Positions 12,057 through 24,735 of a DNA stretch of 64,000 nucleotides are shown in pieces. Position 1 is the stretch's first letter, and the number at the start of each line of letters is the position of its first letter. The notes under the pieces were generated by a model. It worked only from the letters and a program-made list of their open reading frames with translations, did no database searches and had not been told where the DNA came from. The position numbers and the translations under genes are program-made. Origin of the DNA: Mycogone perniciosa (lineage: Eukaryota > Ascomycota > Sordariomycetes > Hypocreales > Hypocreaceae); NCBI GenBank assembly GCA_025331125.1, contig JAOALB010000150.1, forward strand, positions 51,996 to 115,995, in the 5' to 3' direction.

Positions 12057-13241
12057 TCCTCAAACATGTGACGAGTTGTTGATTGAGAAACATGCTTACC
12101 TCAGGCTGCTCCTTATCAGGTAGTCACATTGAAGTAGGTGAATGGGGTGTTTGCTTCTATCTTCTCCTCAGATCTTGAAATGGTGATTCGAAGGATTGGG
12201 CAAGTATTATGACGAGGTGAGAACAAGCAAATGCCCACCTGCGAGTAGCGGCGCTGGAAGGAGAGGGATGATCAGTCAAGAAGACGTGAGATGACAGGGA
12301 TGACAGGGATGAAAGGGATGAAAGGCAGTTGAGAATTCAGCTTTTGAAGAAGTGCCCGACTTTTTCGCAGTGAAGAGTGCTGTGCCAGGTGAGGTAGTGT
12401 TGGGAAGGAGTTGAAGGGGGCCGAAGGAAAAAGCAGAAGGGCTGCCAGGTGACAACACTCAAGGTCAACGCAGTACACTACTCACGTGAGGTCACGGGTT
12501 TGGACTCTCAAAATCGGATGATTTCTCTTTACTAAGTTAATTCGGCTATAGTAAAGGAAGCATTTCTTTATCTATAACCGATGGTGTGATCTCCTGACCA
12601 ACACAGCAGTGAATCACGTAGGCAGCGTTGATGCACACTATTTTCAAGCACCGCAAAGTTAAATAGTTCCATCGCTTTCTCGACATGTATTTTAAAGACC
12701 TTGGATCCAAGGTGTATAACTTAAGTGACTCTACCTCAACTTCGTGACTGTGAACTTGTTATTATGAATGACCGAATCGGGGAACTAAAGATATACTCTC
12801 CACGATAGAAGATGATTACCGTGACCTATACGTAATACACGAAAGCTAGATTATAAAGCATCAGTATCCATCACACAGAACACATAAGAAGAGCCATATT
12901 TATATTTACCTAATCTCAAACAACACCTACGCACACCATTGAGTGAATGCTTCCGGTGCCGGTTAAGCGGATACCAATCAGGACAAGGCTAAATCATGGA
13001 AATACGTGGAAAATACTCCGTACAACAAATCAAAACGCATATTGTTAAGAGTACCTTCCGCCTTATCAAGTCCTCTCAATAATGGTAAGTGGTTGAGGGA
13101 GATGCACGAAGTTTCCACTCCACGATGGTACTGTAATTAATACTGTGCGTTCGCTGTCTAAAATGGTTGTACGGACAGTGTGAATTGCGCAATCAGCATC
13201 ACCCATCCCACATAGGTTCTGATTAGAGAGACCTTCATATC
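12057..13241. other. Gene-free interval
   Basis: This is the upstream region of the GNAT gene, with a short GGGATGA-type microsatellite at 12292-12325, then about 700 bases without a recognisable gene. One copy of the dispersed TACTCCGTA motif lies at 13014-13022. The right end flanks the tRNA gene. Confidence 0.4.
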
Positions 13242-13330
13242 GGCCGCGTGGCCTAATGGCTAAGGCGCTAGATTTCGGCTTCAGCATCCGCCTTCTCTAG
13301 AGATTCCAGGTTCGACTCCTGGCGTGGTCG
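13242..13330 (+). tRNA. tRNA-Arg (anticodon TCG), intron-containing
   Basis: The acceptor stem GGCCGCG pairs with CGTGGTC (13323-13329), with discriminator G. The D arm is GCC-loop-GGC, the anticodon stem CTAGA/TCTAG is perfect, and the T arm CCAGG-TTCGACT-CCTGG is perfect. The anticodon TCG is at 13275-13277. A 16-nt intron (13279-13294) sits after the base 3' to the anticodon, the standard nuclear tRNA intron place. The internal A box (TGGCCTAATGG) and B box (GGTTCGACTCC) are present. Confidence 0.93.
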
Positions 13331-13959
13331 TTTCAACGCTCAATTCATTTAAACATCTTTTTTTTGGGCTTGTACCACAGAAATATTTTTTTGTTGCGCG
13401 TGATGATTGGGGGTGGGTTTTCTTAGTGTGTTTCCGTTAATCTCGTAAAGAATTAGCCACGTGAGAACGTCTGGATTTCTTGTCAAGCCCGTCTGTCATA
13501 CCCTAGAGGCACTTGAAGCATTCACGAGTCACACTGCAGAGCATTTGTTTCAATGATTTGAGTTATCTCTAAAGTCTTAGTACTACTGCTAATGGCTATT
13601 CAAAGTAGTGCCGTAATACGGGAGGATTATTTGCCAATACTAGTCGTTTTATCTGCAAACCTGTTAGTCGTATTCATTCATTCATGTAAGCTGATACAGG
13701 TGGTACTAGGAACCAACGTAAGCCGAGATCGGTCGCGCCGCGCTTATCATCGTCGTTTTTCGGCTGAGGCACAAGTTGCAATAATACTAATTACTGTTTC
13801 ACCGCCCGGATCTTATGCCAAAAAGTGCGACTTGCGCACCCGCAGGCTCAAAAGTGGCGGCTGGCTAGATAAGCAGGAATTCTACTTCGGCAAGCATCTG
13901 CGGATAGAGCTGTCGCGTATTGTATCAACTCCAATTGAGCTCTGCGCGACCTGCCCGCC
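13331..13959. other. Intergenic region, promoter of the sideroflexin gene
   Basis: Apart from the tRNA terminator, nothing coding is recognised. The last few hundred bases must include the promoter and 5' UTR of the mitochondrial carrier gene starting at 13960. Confidence 0.4.
13358..13365 (+). terminator. RNA polymerase III oligo-T terminator
   Basis: A run of eight T residues lies 28 bases after the tRNA 3' end, as expected for pol III termination. Confidence 0.7.
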
Positions 13960-15143
13960 ATGTCGTCTTCTCTGCCGGGCAATCGCGAGCTGCCCGCGTC
14001 GCAATATGACTTGAAGACATACTTTGGCCGCGTGCGGCATACGATGAGTATTACTGATCCAAGGTGAGCTCCAAGCTTGGGGTGACATGACCCAGACAAC
14101 TTGCTGATGTGATTCCCCTTTCTAGCACTCTCTTTGCTGGTTCTGCAGGACTCGAGCATGCGAAGAAACTCGTCACAGACTATAAGACCGGAAAGTTGGA
14201 GCACATGACGCCGGAGCTATGGCATGCGAAAAAGATTGTAGACTCAACTCTCCATCCAGGTACAGCCCCAGGAATCAAAAACCCAGGATAGTGTGCAGTC
14301 CTGCTGACTCTATACCCAGACACCGGAGAACCCGTCTTCCTGCCTTTCCGAATGTCTTGTTTTGTCCTTTCGAACCTGATCGTTACGGCCGGTATGCTCC
14401 AGCCCGGTCTGGGAACAGGAGGAACTGTTGCATGGCAGATTGCCAACCAGTCTCTCAATGTCGCCATCAACAGCTCCAATGCGAACAAGTCCTCCCCGAT
14501 GACTACCGCAACTCTCGCCAAGTCCTACGGTATCGCCGTCACTGCCTCTTGCTCCGTCGCGCTAGGCCTCAATGCTCTGGTGCCACGGTTAAAAGTCTCA
14601 CCTAGCACGAGAAACATCCTGAAGAGACTTGTGCCGTTTGCAGCAGTGGCGACGGCCGGTGCGCTGAACGCATACCTCATGCGGAGGGGCGAAATCGTGA
14701 CGGGCATTGATGTCCGGCCTGTCCTCTCCGAGGCAGAGAAGCAGAAGCTGATAGAGGAGGGCAAGTCTGAAGCGGATGTTCCTTCACTGGGTAGGAGTAG
14801 GAAAGCCGCCAAAATTGCCGTGTATGAGACGGCAGCAAGCCGTGTCATCAACAACACTCCCATCATGATCCTACCAGCAATGACTCTCTATCACATCCAG
14901 TTCAAGCAGGCATGGTACAAGAATTTGTTGGAGAAGGAATGGATCAAGGCTCGTCCTCGTGTCGCTTCGGCGATCCCCATTGGCATCAACCTAGGATTGA
15001 TCGCCGCAGTGAGCTTCGCGGCCCTTCCTTTGGCACTTGCCGTCTTCCCTCAGAAGCAGGAGATCATGGCCGACAACCTAGAACCTGAGTTCCATGGCAA
15101 GGGTGGCAATGATGGAAAGGTCTGGTTCAATCGTGGTTTGTGA
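13960..15143 (+). CDS. FSF1: Sideroflexin (mitochondrial tricarboxylate/serine carrier family)
   Basis: Three exons: 13960-14063, 14126-14259 and 14320-15143, giving 353 residues. Introns use GTGAGC and GTACAG donors. The start MSSSLPGNRELPASQYDLKT leads into TYFGRVRHTMSITDPS, the conserved sideroflexin opening. HPDTGEPVFLPFRMS spans the second junction and is the family signature. Later motifs are QPGLGTGGTVAWQIANQS and NNTPIMILPAM. About five membrane segments are visible (for example residues near CFVLSNLIVTAGML, VPFAAVATAGALNAYL, IGINLGLIAAVSFAALPLA). Known members sit in the inner mitochondrial membrane; human SFXN1 carries serine, and yeast Fsf1 is the orthologue. The carrier is complete. 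Confidence 0.92.
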
Positions 15144-18100
15144 ACCATGATCCCATCGCAAAACCGCGAGCCCTCGACAAAGCCGTAGGCCTCAATATCA
15201 TGTGGTGGCGTGGCGGGCCATATAAGCGGCATGGTAGCAGCCGATTAATATGGGGTAAAGGTGCAGATCAGAGCCGCCCGGCAAGGAATGGACTCGACTC
15301 GAGACGATATCGTATATCCGGCGGTTTGTTTGAGCAGTCCTGTACGCAGGACGAACGAGTAGCGACGATAGAGTCGTTTTCACATTCATGCACACAAACG
15401 CCATCTACCAGTCGCATCGCAGAGGATCAAGCATCTGATGAAGAAACGGTTTGGAAAGCCCGAGGGATTCTAGGTCTGATCAACATCTGGCTATTGTGTT
15501 TCAACGTGAAAGACGGGTGGAAATAGACAATGTTTCGGGGAGTTGTTTGTAGATATCCTGCCTGGCACTGCATTTCCCACCGTAGATTGTGGATAGTTAA
15601 TCTGTTAGCACCTGTTTGTCGGCTAGGCCGGGGAGACAGCAAGCATATTAAGGTAAACATAGACAAACAAGTTGAGAGCAACAAGCAGATTAATCGGTGT
15701 GTCTAAAAAAAACCTCCCATCAACACAATAGGGGCGGCTGATTCGGACATCTTCGGTTTGATGTTGATGGAGCCGTTGCAGCATTATTAGCACCACAACC
15801 TGTAGGCGGAAGGTGTAAGAATGGCGCAGCGTCTGCCGTACGAGTACAGAGTACGACAGGCACCGCTCGCTGTTTGGTCCGTGTTTGTCCGCAAATCGGC
15901 GGTAACACTAACTAGTATTAAGTATACAATCTTAGAAACGGCTATCTAACTTGCGTCAGCCATGGACGCGGTTCTTTTTTTGAACCAAGAATAATAAGGC
16001 GGCCTTCGAATATGACGAAATAGGAATGTCATAGATGAGTGTTGACATCAGCCATCATGTGTGATGGACACCCAATAATAGTGGGTGTCATAATAATAAG
16101 GCCAGACGGAAAAATACTCGTAGAGGCGGAAAACACCCATGCCGACATAACGTACTACCAAGGGACCAGTCCACATCGCCACTCGATCAGCGTGCTCAGA
16201 GGCTCGGAGGGTGCCAAGGCACCGAGTGCTGCCTGGCTGACGGACTGGCTTCGGATTAAAAAAAAAGGACAATGTGCCTATCGCGGCGCAGGTTGGTGGA
16301 GATAGTACTAGAAGAATGTCGGGCGTGCTGTGCTCCTTACGTGCTGGGCAGGGCTTGCATATGGAAGGGCATGCGGATGTGCATGTGCCAGGATGTGACG
16401 CAAGCGGGCCATCGCGTATTATTTCGTAGTTGCAAGTCTCTCATATTTGGCCCGATTGCTGTTTATACTCGTACATACTCGTACGCCATTGATGGAGGGG
16501 AGGCGATAGAACGCTATTTACCACTATGTACTAGTAGTTGGAGATGGAGGTGGCACAGGCAAAGCCAGGCGGGCAAAGCCAGCAAGAGAGTGTTAGTAGT
16601 GTGGAATGAACAGGATGGATAGTGGAGAGACTAACTGATGTGCTTACCAGTACGAGATTTGGAAGTTTCTCCAACCGCTGAAGGAGAGAACAAGACCCCC
16701 AGTGACATGCCAGCCAGTAATGATGCTGTGGGACTGCGTGGGAACGACGATTCGAGGCTCAAGAGTCCAGGCATGGGCAAAGTGGACAAGATCCATCACT
16801 ACCATTTTTAGCCTTGTTCTAAATAGAGACCCTGCCAGGTAAGTACTAGTACCTATGTAGTACTCCGTACTGAGTACGGAGTAGTGATGATGGAGGCTCG
16901 TCTAGAATTAATTCACATGAAAGAAAAAAACATGAAGGGTGGCAAAAAGCCATTGGGCTGGGAAAACTGGGCGATTTGCGTGAACCACTGGGAATACGTC
17001 GAGGGCCAAAACTTGGTGAGTCGTATTTGGACACGCTCCTCGTCTTCGTTGGAGAGCCGATTCAAAAAGGCAAAGCGCCAGAGGAGCGAGCAGGGCAGAT
17101 GATTGGTGATGTATGTGTGACCTGATCTGGAGTATGAAATGCGAGTGGGATCTGTTGCTAGGGAACTGCAGGACGATGGAGTGTGTGACGTCCAAAGCAG
17201 GCGAGTGGGTGACAATAAAACGCGGACCCCAGAATGCATATATGTCCGCAAAAACCAACACCCAAAGGCCTTAGAATATTCTAGAGGAAAAAAAAACAAC
17301 AACAACAATTGTTAACTTGGCTTCATTACCTCGCTTTTATGGATTTTTGTAACATCAAGGTCTTTTATCATCACATTATGGCGTTGGGAAACCAGGAGGA
17401 CAAGAGCAGTAACTTGCGGCGATATGGACATTTCGCGGTCCGGATTTTTTTTTGTTACCCGCTTACCGGGGAGCCAGCCAGCAGATTTGCGGGGACGAGG
17501 GTTACAGCTTGCAGCTTGCAGCACATGTCCGATGAGTTGTTGATTCATCAATGGGATGTCTCTGGAAGTAGCAGCACGAGGATGAATAATGGAAATGTGA
17601 TGAACGGAAATGAAAAGTAGCGACTGTGAATTTAGGGCACACATACTCTGTACTCTGTACTCTGTACCGATAGCACTCGTTCATGGCTGTATTATAAGTG
17701 ACGACGATGAATGTACGAGAATGGAGTACTAATACTAATACTACTCGCAGTGGTAGGTACGCGCATCGAACGGAAGATTCCTTCTGGCCTGATGGAACAA
17801 TGGCACAGCACAGACCTCTCTCGCTGTCTTCACCCCCTGTTTTTCAACCTCCATTCAGAGGAATCACAGGTATGGAGTTAATATTGGAAAAACTCAACCA
17901 TTACTGCGTAATAGGTCTTCATCACTATGAACGCGTGTCTCTCTGTATCTGCACCGTACGTAGTATGTGTGTCTCCGGAGTCCGGGCCGTACTTCGTCCT
18001 CCTCCGCTCCACACCTCCCCTCCCCTCACCCCAACAACCGATTATCGGTTCAGGCCAGAAGAGGTTTAAGTTTCATCATTGTCGTTCTTAGGCTGCTTCT

Positions 18101-19181
18101 GTGCATCCTGTACGTGAGCCTTTGCACGGAAGGTGAATAAGCATGTTGGCTATCACGATGGCGACCTCGGACGTGGATCTTTGTTCCGTATTACCATGCT
18201 ACGAGTACTATTACTGTTTGCAGCAACGTTAACCTAAAGGAGCCCCCCCAAATCTAGTCAGCACAGCAATTTGATCCCCGAGTCAGACATGGCTATGGAG
18301 GCACGGAGGGCTGCGTATTAATACCGCGGGTACCAGGAGGAGAGGCACAAATCGACCTTTCCAGCCCATCCAGCTCGTTCTGTACTCACGGGGTATCCGC
18401 CAATGCCACCGCGCCTTTTCAGTTTAGTGGCCTGGAGACGTCGCCAACTTGCCTACAGGCCCCGTGCTAGCACTGTTAGCGGCCACTCAGCGCTGGGGTC
18501 GTGCTCCGCTCGGCAACGACAGGCCCAGAGACACAGTAAGTAGTAGTAACAACAGTGAGCACTCTGGCGCTCTGCGCTCACTCACCCAAGCGACGGAGAT
18601 GTCCAGGGCTGTGCCATTTTTGGAGATCGTCACGCTTCACCACGCCATCCCATCGCTTCCGCCAGCTCCATCCACCTTCTGCCGCCATTCCAAGCCCATT
18701 CATTCATTCTGGTTTTTGCTCTCTACACTGAACTGAACTGAACCAACTTCCAAATGAGTGCCATACGCTTCCATATTGCGCTTTGAACGACGACCGAGAC
18801 GTCCACGCTGCTGCAAAGCCGACTCTTTTTTTTGGGAGGCGTTTCCCCCCAGAGCCCCCAGAACCTACCGTATCCCAACAGACGTGCTAAAGTTTCGGCC
18901 AAAGTGCCCTGGTAAGCACCAGGTACTGCAACTTCAGTGAGCCAGCAGGGTCATTTGCCTCAAAGGCCCACGAGACGAGAACAGACACACCCGCCCAATC
19001 TCTCTGCTGCGGTCCTCAGGCTGCTGCTCCTGGGCTCTTGTGCCGTCCCTGGGGGCTTTTTATCTTCATCATCATCATCACCGTCAATCGACACGACAGC
19101 CTCGGCCACAGACCCAAACCCAATCTCCAATCTCCAGTCTCCAGTCGCCTCTCCTCGTCGCAGGGGAGCCGCTTCAGAGGC
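15144..19181. other. 4-kb gene-free upstream region of the LAMMER kinase
   Basis: No frame over 150 codons or with family resemblance lies here on either strand. The sequence is not repeat-like overall. It carries a perfect 10-bp inverted repeat (TACTCCGTAC-tga-GTACGGAGTA, 16861-16883), a GACACCCA/TGGGTGTC hairpin near 16065-16087, a (TACTCTG)3 run at 17644-17665 and CA/CT-rich stretches after 18000. The region probably combines the 3' end of the sideroflexin unit with a long promoter and leader of the kinase gene, possibly including long noncoding transcription. Confidence 0.4.
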
Positions 19182-21712
19182 ATGTCGACGCCTACAACAG
19201 CCGTGGCTACGCTCCCTCACTACCACACACACCGGTACCACCCGCCGCCCTACTCGCACCACCACCACCAGGGCCACCACCAGGGCCACCCTTCCGCTAC
19301 TACAACTGCGACTGCGACTGCGACTGCGACCACTATCACTACTACAACAACGTCAAACTACCGCACCGCAGCCGTCAATTCTCTGCTGCCCCAGCCGGCG
19401 ACGCACGCGAGTGCATCCTCCTCGTCGTCGCAAAATCCCGCTCGTCCGCTGTCTTTTTACCAGCCTGCCAGCAACGCTGGCTACACGTCGTTGACGAATG
19501 GCGTAGCCCAGCTGCATTCACAGTCCTCGGCGCCACGACCCCCTCCCCACAGCCTCTACGGCCATCACGACCCGGTCGACCCGTCGTCCTCTACCGCTCG
19601 TTTTGACGACAGTTACACGTCCATCATGGCGAGTACCACGGCTGCCGCTGTCGCCGTTGCCGCGGGGCCTTTCCCCGATGACCAACCCTCAAGAAAACGT
19701 CGCCGCTCAAGAGAGCCCGATTGGAATAATTTCTACCGTAACGGCCTCCCCAAGGAGATCATTGTCATCGACGACACCCCAGAGCCCGAGGCCAACACCA
19801 GCCGCAGAATTACAAATGGGACCACCGCCGCAGCCCATGATGCGGCCGCTCACCAGGCTGTGAAGAAACGCAGGCGGGAAGACCCCTCCGCCGGCTACCA
19901 CGTACAGTACGTGCCTTCGCAGACAAACACGCCTTTGCCAAACGCTACTCCTGTCGGTTCTGCCGTCTCCAGCGACCGCACCAACTCCGCCCTGCATACT
20001 ACCGCGCCTACATCACTCTCCTCAAATAGCCAATATGATGAAGTACCTACTCCTCTCAAACGAAAGAGGACAACTCGGCAACAAGCCGCCAACGAAGCCA
20101 AGCGGAGAGATGTCGACGGACTTGGAGGTCCATTCATGACCTACAAGCCTCCGCCTTTCCCGCCGAAGAAGGCCCCTGACGTCCATGTTCGCGTCATTCA
20201 GGATGTGAGTATGCGCCTTTCAGCAATCCCGATTCTGCTGCAAAAAAAAAGAGATGAGAAACTTGACTGACCCTATTTCTATGCACAGCATCACTACAAC
20301 AAGAATATCAAAGTCGATGACGATGATGGCCACTACATTGTTGTTCCCGATGCCGAACTTACCGATAAATGTATGTTCAGGCTGTTTCCCCTATATCTGA
20401 TTAATTCCCCGCTGACCTTGTAGATCAAATTGTTCGCTTGCTGGGACAAGGGACCTTTGGCAAGGTGGTTCAGGCCCGTGACCGCAAGCGGAACAAGCCT
20501 GTGGCTGTCAAGATCATCCGGTCTGTCCAAAAGTACCGCGATGCCTCAAGAATTGAGCTCCGGGTGCTGGCTACGCTCAAGGCCAACGATGAAGAAAACA
20601 GAAATCGATGCATCCACTTGAGGGACTGCTTCGACTACCGTGGTCACATTTGCATTGTCATGGACCTCCTAGGCCAGAGTGTCTTTGATTTTCTCAAGGG
20701 CAATGGCTTCGTGCCTTTCCCCAACAGCCAGATACAGAGCTTTGCTCGACAACTATTTACTAGCGTGGCATGTGAGTGAATATCTGGCCCACAGCAAGTC
20801 TGCTGGATGCTGACGTCGAGTTTTACTAGTTTTACACGACCTGAACCTGATTCATACCGACCTCAAGCCGGAAAATATCCTTCTGTGTGATAACTCTTAC
20901 CAAACATTCACATATAACCGGAAAATCCCCTCCTCTTCAAGCACCATCAACCGGCAAGCTACCCAGCGACGGGTATTACTAGACACCGAAATCAGGTTAA
21001 TCGATTTCGGTTCAGCCACATTCCAAGATGAATATCACTCTTCGGTCGTATCGACTCGTCATTATCGAGCACCCGAGATTATCCTTGGTCTGGGCTGGTC
21101 ATTCCCCTGCGATATTTGGAGCATAGGATGTATCCTTGTGGAGTTCTTTACGGGAGACGCTCTGTTCCAGACTCATGACAATCTGGAACACTTGGCCATG
21201 ATGGAAGCTGTTGTCGGATCTCGAATTGACACCCACCTTGTCCAGGCTGTCAACAAAATGTCAGCGAGGAATGGCGGAAACCTGGCTTCAAAGTAAGTGA
21301 TTGTTCTGGGAGAGAAATCAAGGGAGACTAACAGGCCCCTTCAAGGTATTTCAAGCGTCTCAAGCTCGATTATCCCGCCACTGAAACTACCCGAGGCTCC
21401 CGGCGCTTTGTCAAGGCTATGAAGCATCTTAGTGTATGTATAACCTAGCTTGGCTGAAGTTGCTACCCGGACTGACCGGAGCCACAGGACATCATACCCT
21501 CGAACAACATATTCTTCAGGAATTTCCTTGATCTACTAAGGAAGATCTTTGTGTACGACCCAGCACAGCGTATAACTGCTAAACAGGCCCTGAACCACCC
21601 ATGGTTCAAGGAAATGGCCCAGCCCGATGACGGAACTGAGGCGGCCAAGATCCGACTTGAAAGGAAACGAATGGAACAGGAGAGCCCAAGACACACCCAT
21701 TATGTGGAATGA
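19182..21712 (+). CDS. LAMMER-family dual-specificity protein kinase
   Basis: Six exons: 19182-20204, 20289-20370, 20424-20771, 20830-21292, 21346-21433 and 21488-21712, giving 742 residues. All junctions keep frame. The N-terminal about 340 residues are His/Thr/Ser/Ala-rich low complexity with basic clusters (RKRRRSRE, VKKRRRE, LKRKRTT) that look like nuclear localisation signals. The kinase domain follows: LGQGTFGKVV glycine loop, VAVKII lysine, HTDLKPEN catalytic loop, IDFGSAT metal loop, STRHYRAPE and the diagnostic EHLAMMEAVVG, the LAMMER motif, and WFKEM at the end. Known relatives (yeast Kns1, fission yeast Lkh1, animal CLK) phosphorylate SR-type splicing factors and regulate stress and growth. 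The first ATG in this frame was taken as the start. The 5' region is unusually long. Confidence 0.9.
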
Positions 21713-22788
21713 ACTACAGTCAGACAACCAGTATGACACGGCCTTTTTTCTATGACGACCACATGAGCATGATCAAGGAGTTTCCCAGGTTGCGCACAGG
21801 AAGTTGTACAATGGCGGAATGGTCTTTTCGTCGGGAGCATCATAATGACCCCAGCAGATTCTTCATTGTACTTTAGCGCTTTAAGCTGTTGCCTTTGTTT
21901 ATTTTTTTCTTCATTGGCTTACGTTCTTCGAGAGTATATCACTGGGAAGGATGAGCGTCAAATCAAATAGCGTTATGATGGGCATAAAGGAAGGATACAG
22001 CGCGATTCGGTTGGGCAAGCGTCTCGCTTTGGTGTACGAGGGAGGGTGCCAGGCCTTCTCGAGTCTAATATACCCTCGCAATTGTCGCATCGATGCCGCA
22101 CTCTATTCTACAGTGCGTATTTCGCTCCCCTCCCGCCTTTTTCTTGCAGAGCGTCAAAGCCGGTATCTCTGTACGAGGCAAATGGTCATGTCCAGTCACT
22201 CCGGTATCGAGTCCTATGTGATTTGAGGAGGTCTTAATCGAAACTACAGCAGAACACCTCGGAGGGCGGTAGGATGCTTAACCGTTCTTTAGGGAAACAA
22301 ACAACATCAACAGCAGCTTCTGTGCCATAATGAAGCGTGGTCTTATGTCCAAGTTCATGGGTTTTAGCCCTTTGTTTGGTGGGAGAGGAATCAGATGCTG
22401 TTCTCTTTTCAGGGCGAACAAGCTGCACAGGCTATGAACACATACAACCAACGTTGTGAATCTGCCGACACAAAGAACATACGGGATACCGACCGTTTAG
22501 GTTTTGAACAGGCTTGCGCAAGGAGTGCCAAATATGTTCACTTCCAAAAGTCTGGACTCGCCCGGGAACAACGCATGTCTGGGCATACGAATTGCTGTCT
22601 ATAAGAAGTCACATAGAACGACCAAATTTGCTCTGCCATCTTGGTAGCAATCAGTGAAATCCTATGTACCAAGGAAGAAAAGTCAACAGTCCACGTTTAG
22701 AACATCGTTCTATCCACCCGCAGTCAAAGCATCCATACATTACTGGAATCAGAATTCGCAAGAAATACACAACAAGGACGACGAGAAG
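21713..22788. other. Gene-free interval
   Basis: 3' flank of the LAMMER kinase and 5' flank of the next plus-strand gene. No recognisable coding sequence. An upstream extension of the following reading frame to 22654 exists but has no family support. Confidence 0.4.
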
Positions 22789-24492
22789 ATGTCTTTCAAG
22801 ATTTCGAGGCGCGATCCGGCCCTTGGAGATGTCTCTGATACGGCTCTTCGGCAACTCACGAGGGTGCTGTACGTGGACCCTCGAAAACACTATGGCGACC
22901 ACCTCAAAGAGTGGTTAGCCGCACAGGAGCGCCGAGTCAAAGATCTCGATCCAACTCTCCTACGTCCCAAAGACTTGCTCGCGCGATTTGTCATTAGCAT
23001 GAGTAAGACGTTGCCCGCTGTGTGCCCGGAACGCGCGAAGCTATGTTCGTCGCATAAGCCTCTGGATCCGCGGGTCATTCGCAATTTACTGCTGCTGGTT
23101 GCAGATGAATGTACGATTCAGACAAATCGGTACAGGAGCTTGCGTCTTAGGGAGGAGTTGACACCCTCGTTGGCGGGATGGCTGGACCGGATGGATTTTC
23201 TAACAGCCTTGTGGCTTGGGGAGGAGAAGTTCAGGGAAGTTTTTCGACGGAGCCCTGTGATCCAAATCCCGGATTGTGTTGAGTCCAAGTGCGAAGCTTG
23301 TATTTTGGCTGTGATAGGGGGCTCTGCAGTGTATCTCACGGACTTGCGAGCGAGCCTCTTGGCCCGCCGTGCTTACATCAGGAAAGTCACTGGACGACTG
23401 GGTCGGGAGCCTCGTCTGCTGCGTATTATTGAGTCATGGGTCTCGTTTTATAAGCCTGAATGTCAGAATGCTGTCCGCAGGTGCAGCAAGATTATGTTGG
23501 AAGATATTGTGGACATGCGGACGGTGATGCGCCAGAGGTGGGATAGGGAGATTGAGAGATCTCGCAGGAGAAGTAAAGTGCCGCAGATGCAACGACACCT
23601 ACTCGTCAGACTGACGAAGGAGGGATTGCCGATGCCGCGACAGCCAAGATTTCGGAGCAGCGACACGGGAAAGCGCCGGACGCACCAGGGAAGACAGGGG
23701 ACGGGGGAAAGGGGGATGCGGCATATCTCTGGGGCAAATGTCAAGGCGGAAAATGATTCTGGTCTTGGAATCTATCTTGCGCATGGGGGCAGCGGTGCTG
23801 AAGGGAAAGGAAAAGGCCTGGCCAACGGGCCCCGTGAGAAGGAAGAGGTGGAGGACAGAGGAGAGGAGGAAGAGGAAATAGGGGAGGACGAATATTGGAT
23901 CAAAGACTACCGCAAACTCGTCCTCAGGGGCGGCTACGAGGGCGAAACCCCCGACGAAACCCCCGACGCTGGACATGGTATCGACGAAAACAAATCCAAG
24001 CGGTTGGGTGTCTCCAGCACTCTCAGCTTCGGTAGCAACACCCGTCTCTGCACGAACGTACAAGCCAGTAGTAGCTGGACCAGCAAAATCGACGCCACCG
24101 ACGACGATAGCGACGTTGAATCCCCTCGCGAGATCGAAGTCCCTCTCGTATACCGCGACGACTCACGCAGCATCGAAAACGCTAACGAACCGCCCAAGCC
24201 TCCTCCTCGCCCCGTGTCGAGCGTGTATTCTACCGACCCAGGACATCCTTTGCCGAAACCACGATATTCAGCCCCCGCGAGGGCGATGATACCTGTCGAA
24301 CAGACGATATCCATGCTTTCGGAGGTTGGACGCGAATCTGTTATGCCGCTGCCGCTGAAGTTGAAACGTAGGGCGTTGACGGCGTCGGAAGCAGATGTGG
24401 CGTCGTGTTATGCGGCTATGGGATGGGGTGGGCCGAAGAGTGAGGTAGGGAGAGGATATAAAGGTAAGGGGAAAGAGAAAATAGAGGAATAG
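22789..24492 (+). CDS. Conserved-looking fungal protein of unknown function
   Basis: Open frame of 567 residues if it starts at the ATG at 22789 (MSFKISRRDPALGD); the frame extends upstream to 22654, which is less likely. The first about 290 residues read as a folded helical domain: leucine-rich amphipathic stretches, few prolines, and a cysteine pair in VESKCEAC. The basic stretch MRQRWDREIERSRRRSKVP closes it. The remaining half is disordered: a glutamate-rich block (about residues 340-380), then Pro-rich segments with PPKPPPRP, an SH3-like ligand. No enzyme motif, signal peptide or transmembrane helix is visible. It converges on the tRNase Z gene with only about 240 bp between stops. I do not recognise the family. 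Confidence 0.65.
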   Translation: MSFKISRRDPALGDVSDTALRQLTRVLYVDPRKHYGDHLKEWLAAQERRVKDLDPTLLRPKDLLARFVISMSKTLPAVCPERAKLCSSHKPLDPRVIRNLLLLVADECTIQTNRYRSLRLREELTPSLAGWLDRMDFLTALWLGEEKFREVFRRSPVIQIPDCVESKCEACILAVIGGSAVYLTDLRASLLARRAYIRKVTGRLGREPRLLRIIESWVSFYKPECQNAVRRCSKIMLEDIVDMRTVMRQRWDREIERSRRRSKVPQMQRHLLVRLTKEGLPMPRQPRFRSSDTGKRRTHQGRQGTGERGMRHISGANVKAENDSGLGIYLAHGGSGAEGKGKGLANGPREKEEVEDRGEEEEEIGEDEYWIKDYRKLVLRGGYEGETPDETPDAGHGIDENKSKRLGVSSTLSFGSNTRLCTNVQASSSWTSKIDATDDDSDVESPREIEVPLVYRDDSRSIENANEPPKPPPRPVSSVYSTDPGHPLPKPRYSAPARAMIPVEQTISMLSEVGRESVMPLPLKLKRRALTASEADVASCYAAMGWGGPKSEVGRGYKGKGKEKIEE

Positions 24493-24735
24493 AGGGTTGG
24501 TGCACATGTTTCCCGTTTGTGATGTGACGATATGCAGCACGACGAAGGTGTCAGACTTGTCAGACTTTTGGATAAAGAGCATTTACACAAGGGGCATATT
24601 GAAGATATTGTCTCAGACTAAGTTGATATCTCGTCTAATTGTCATGACCAAGTGAGCAGCGTTATTCATACAAATCTAACCCAAAAGGATTGACCTCATC
24701 ATCCATCTAGCTACCTTATCTACCTACATATCCCA

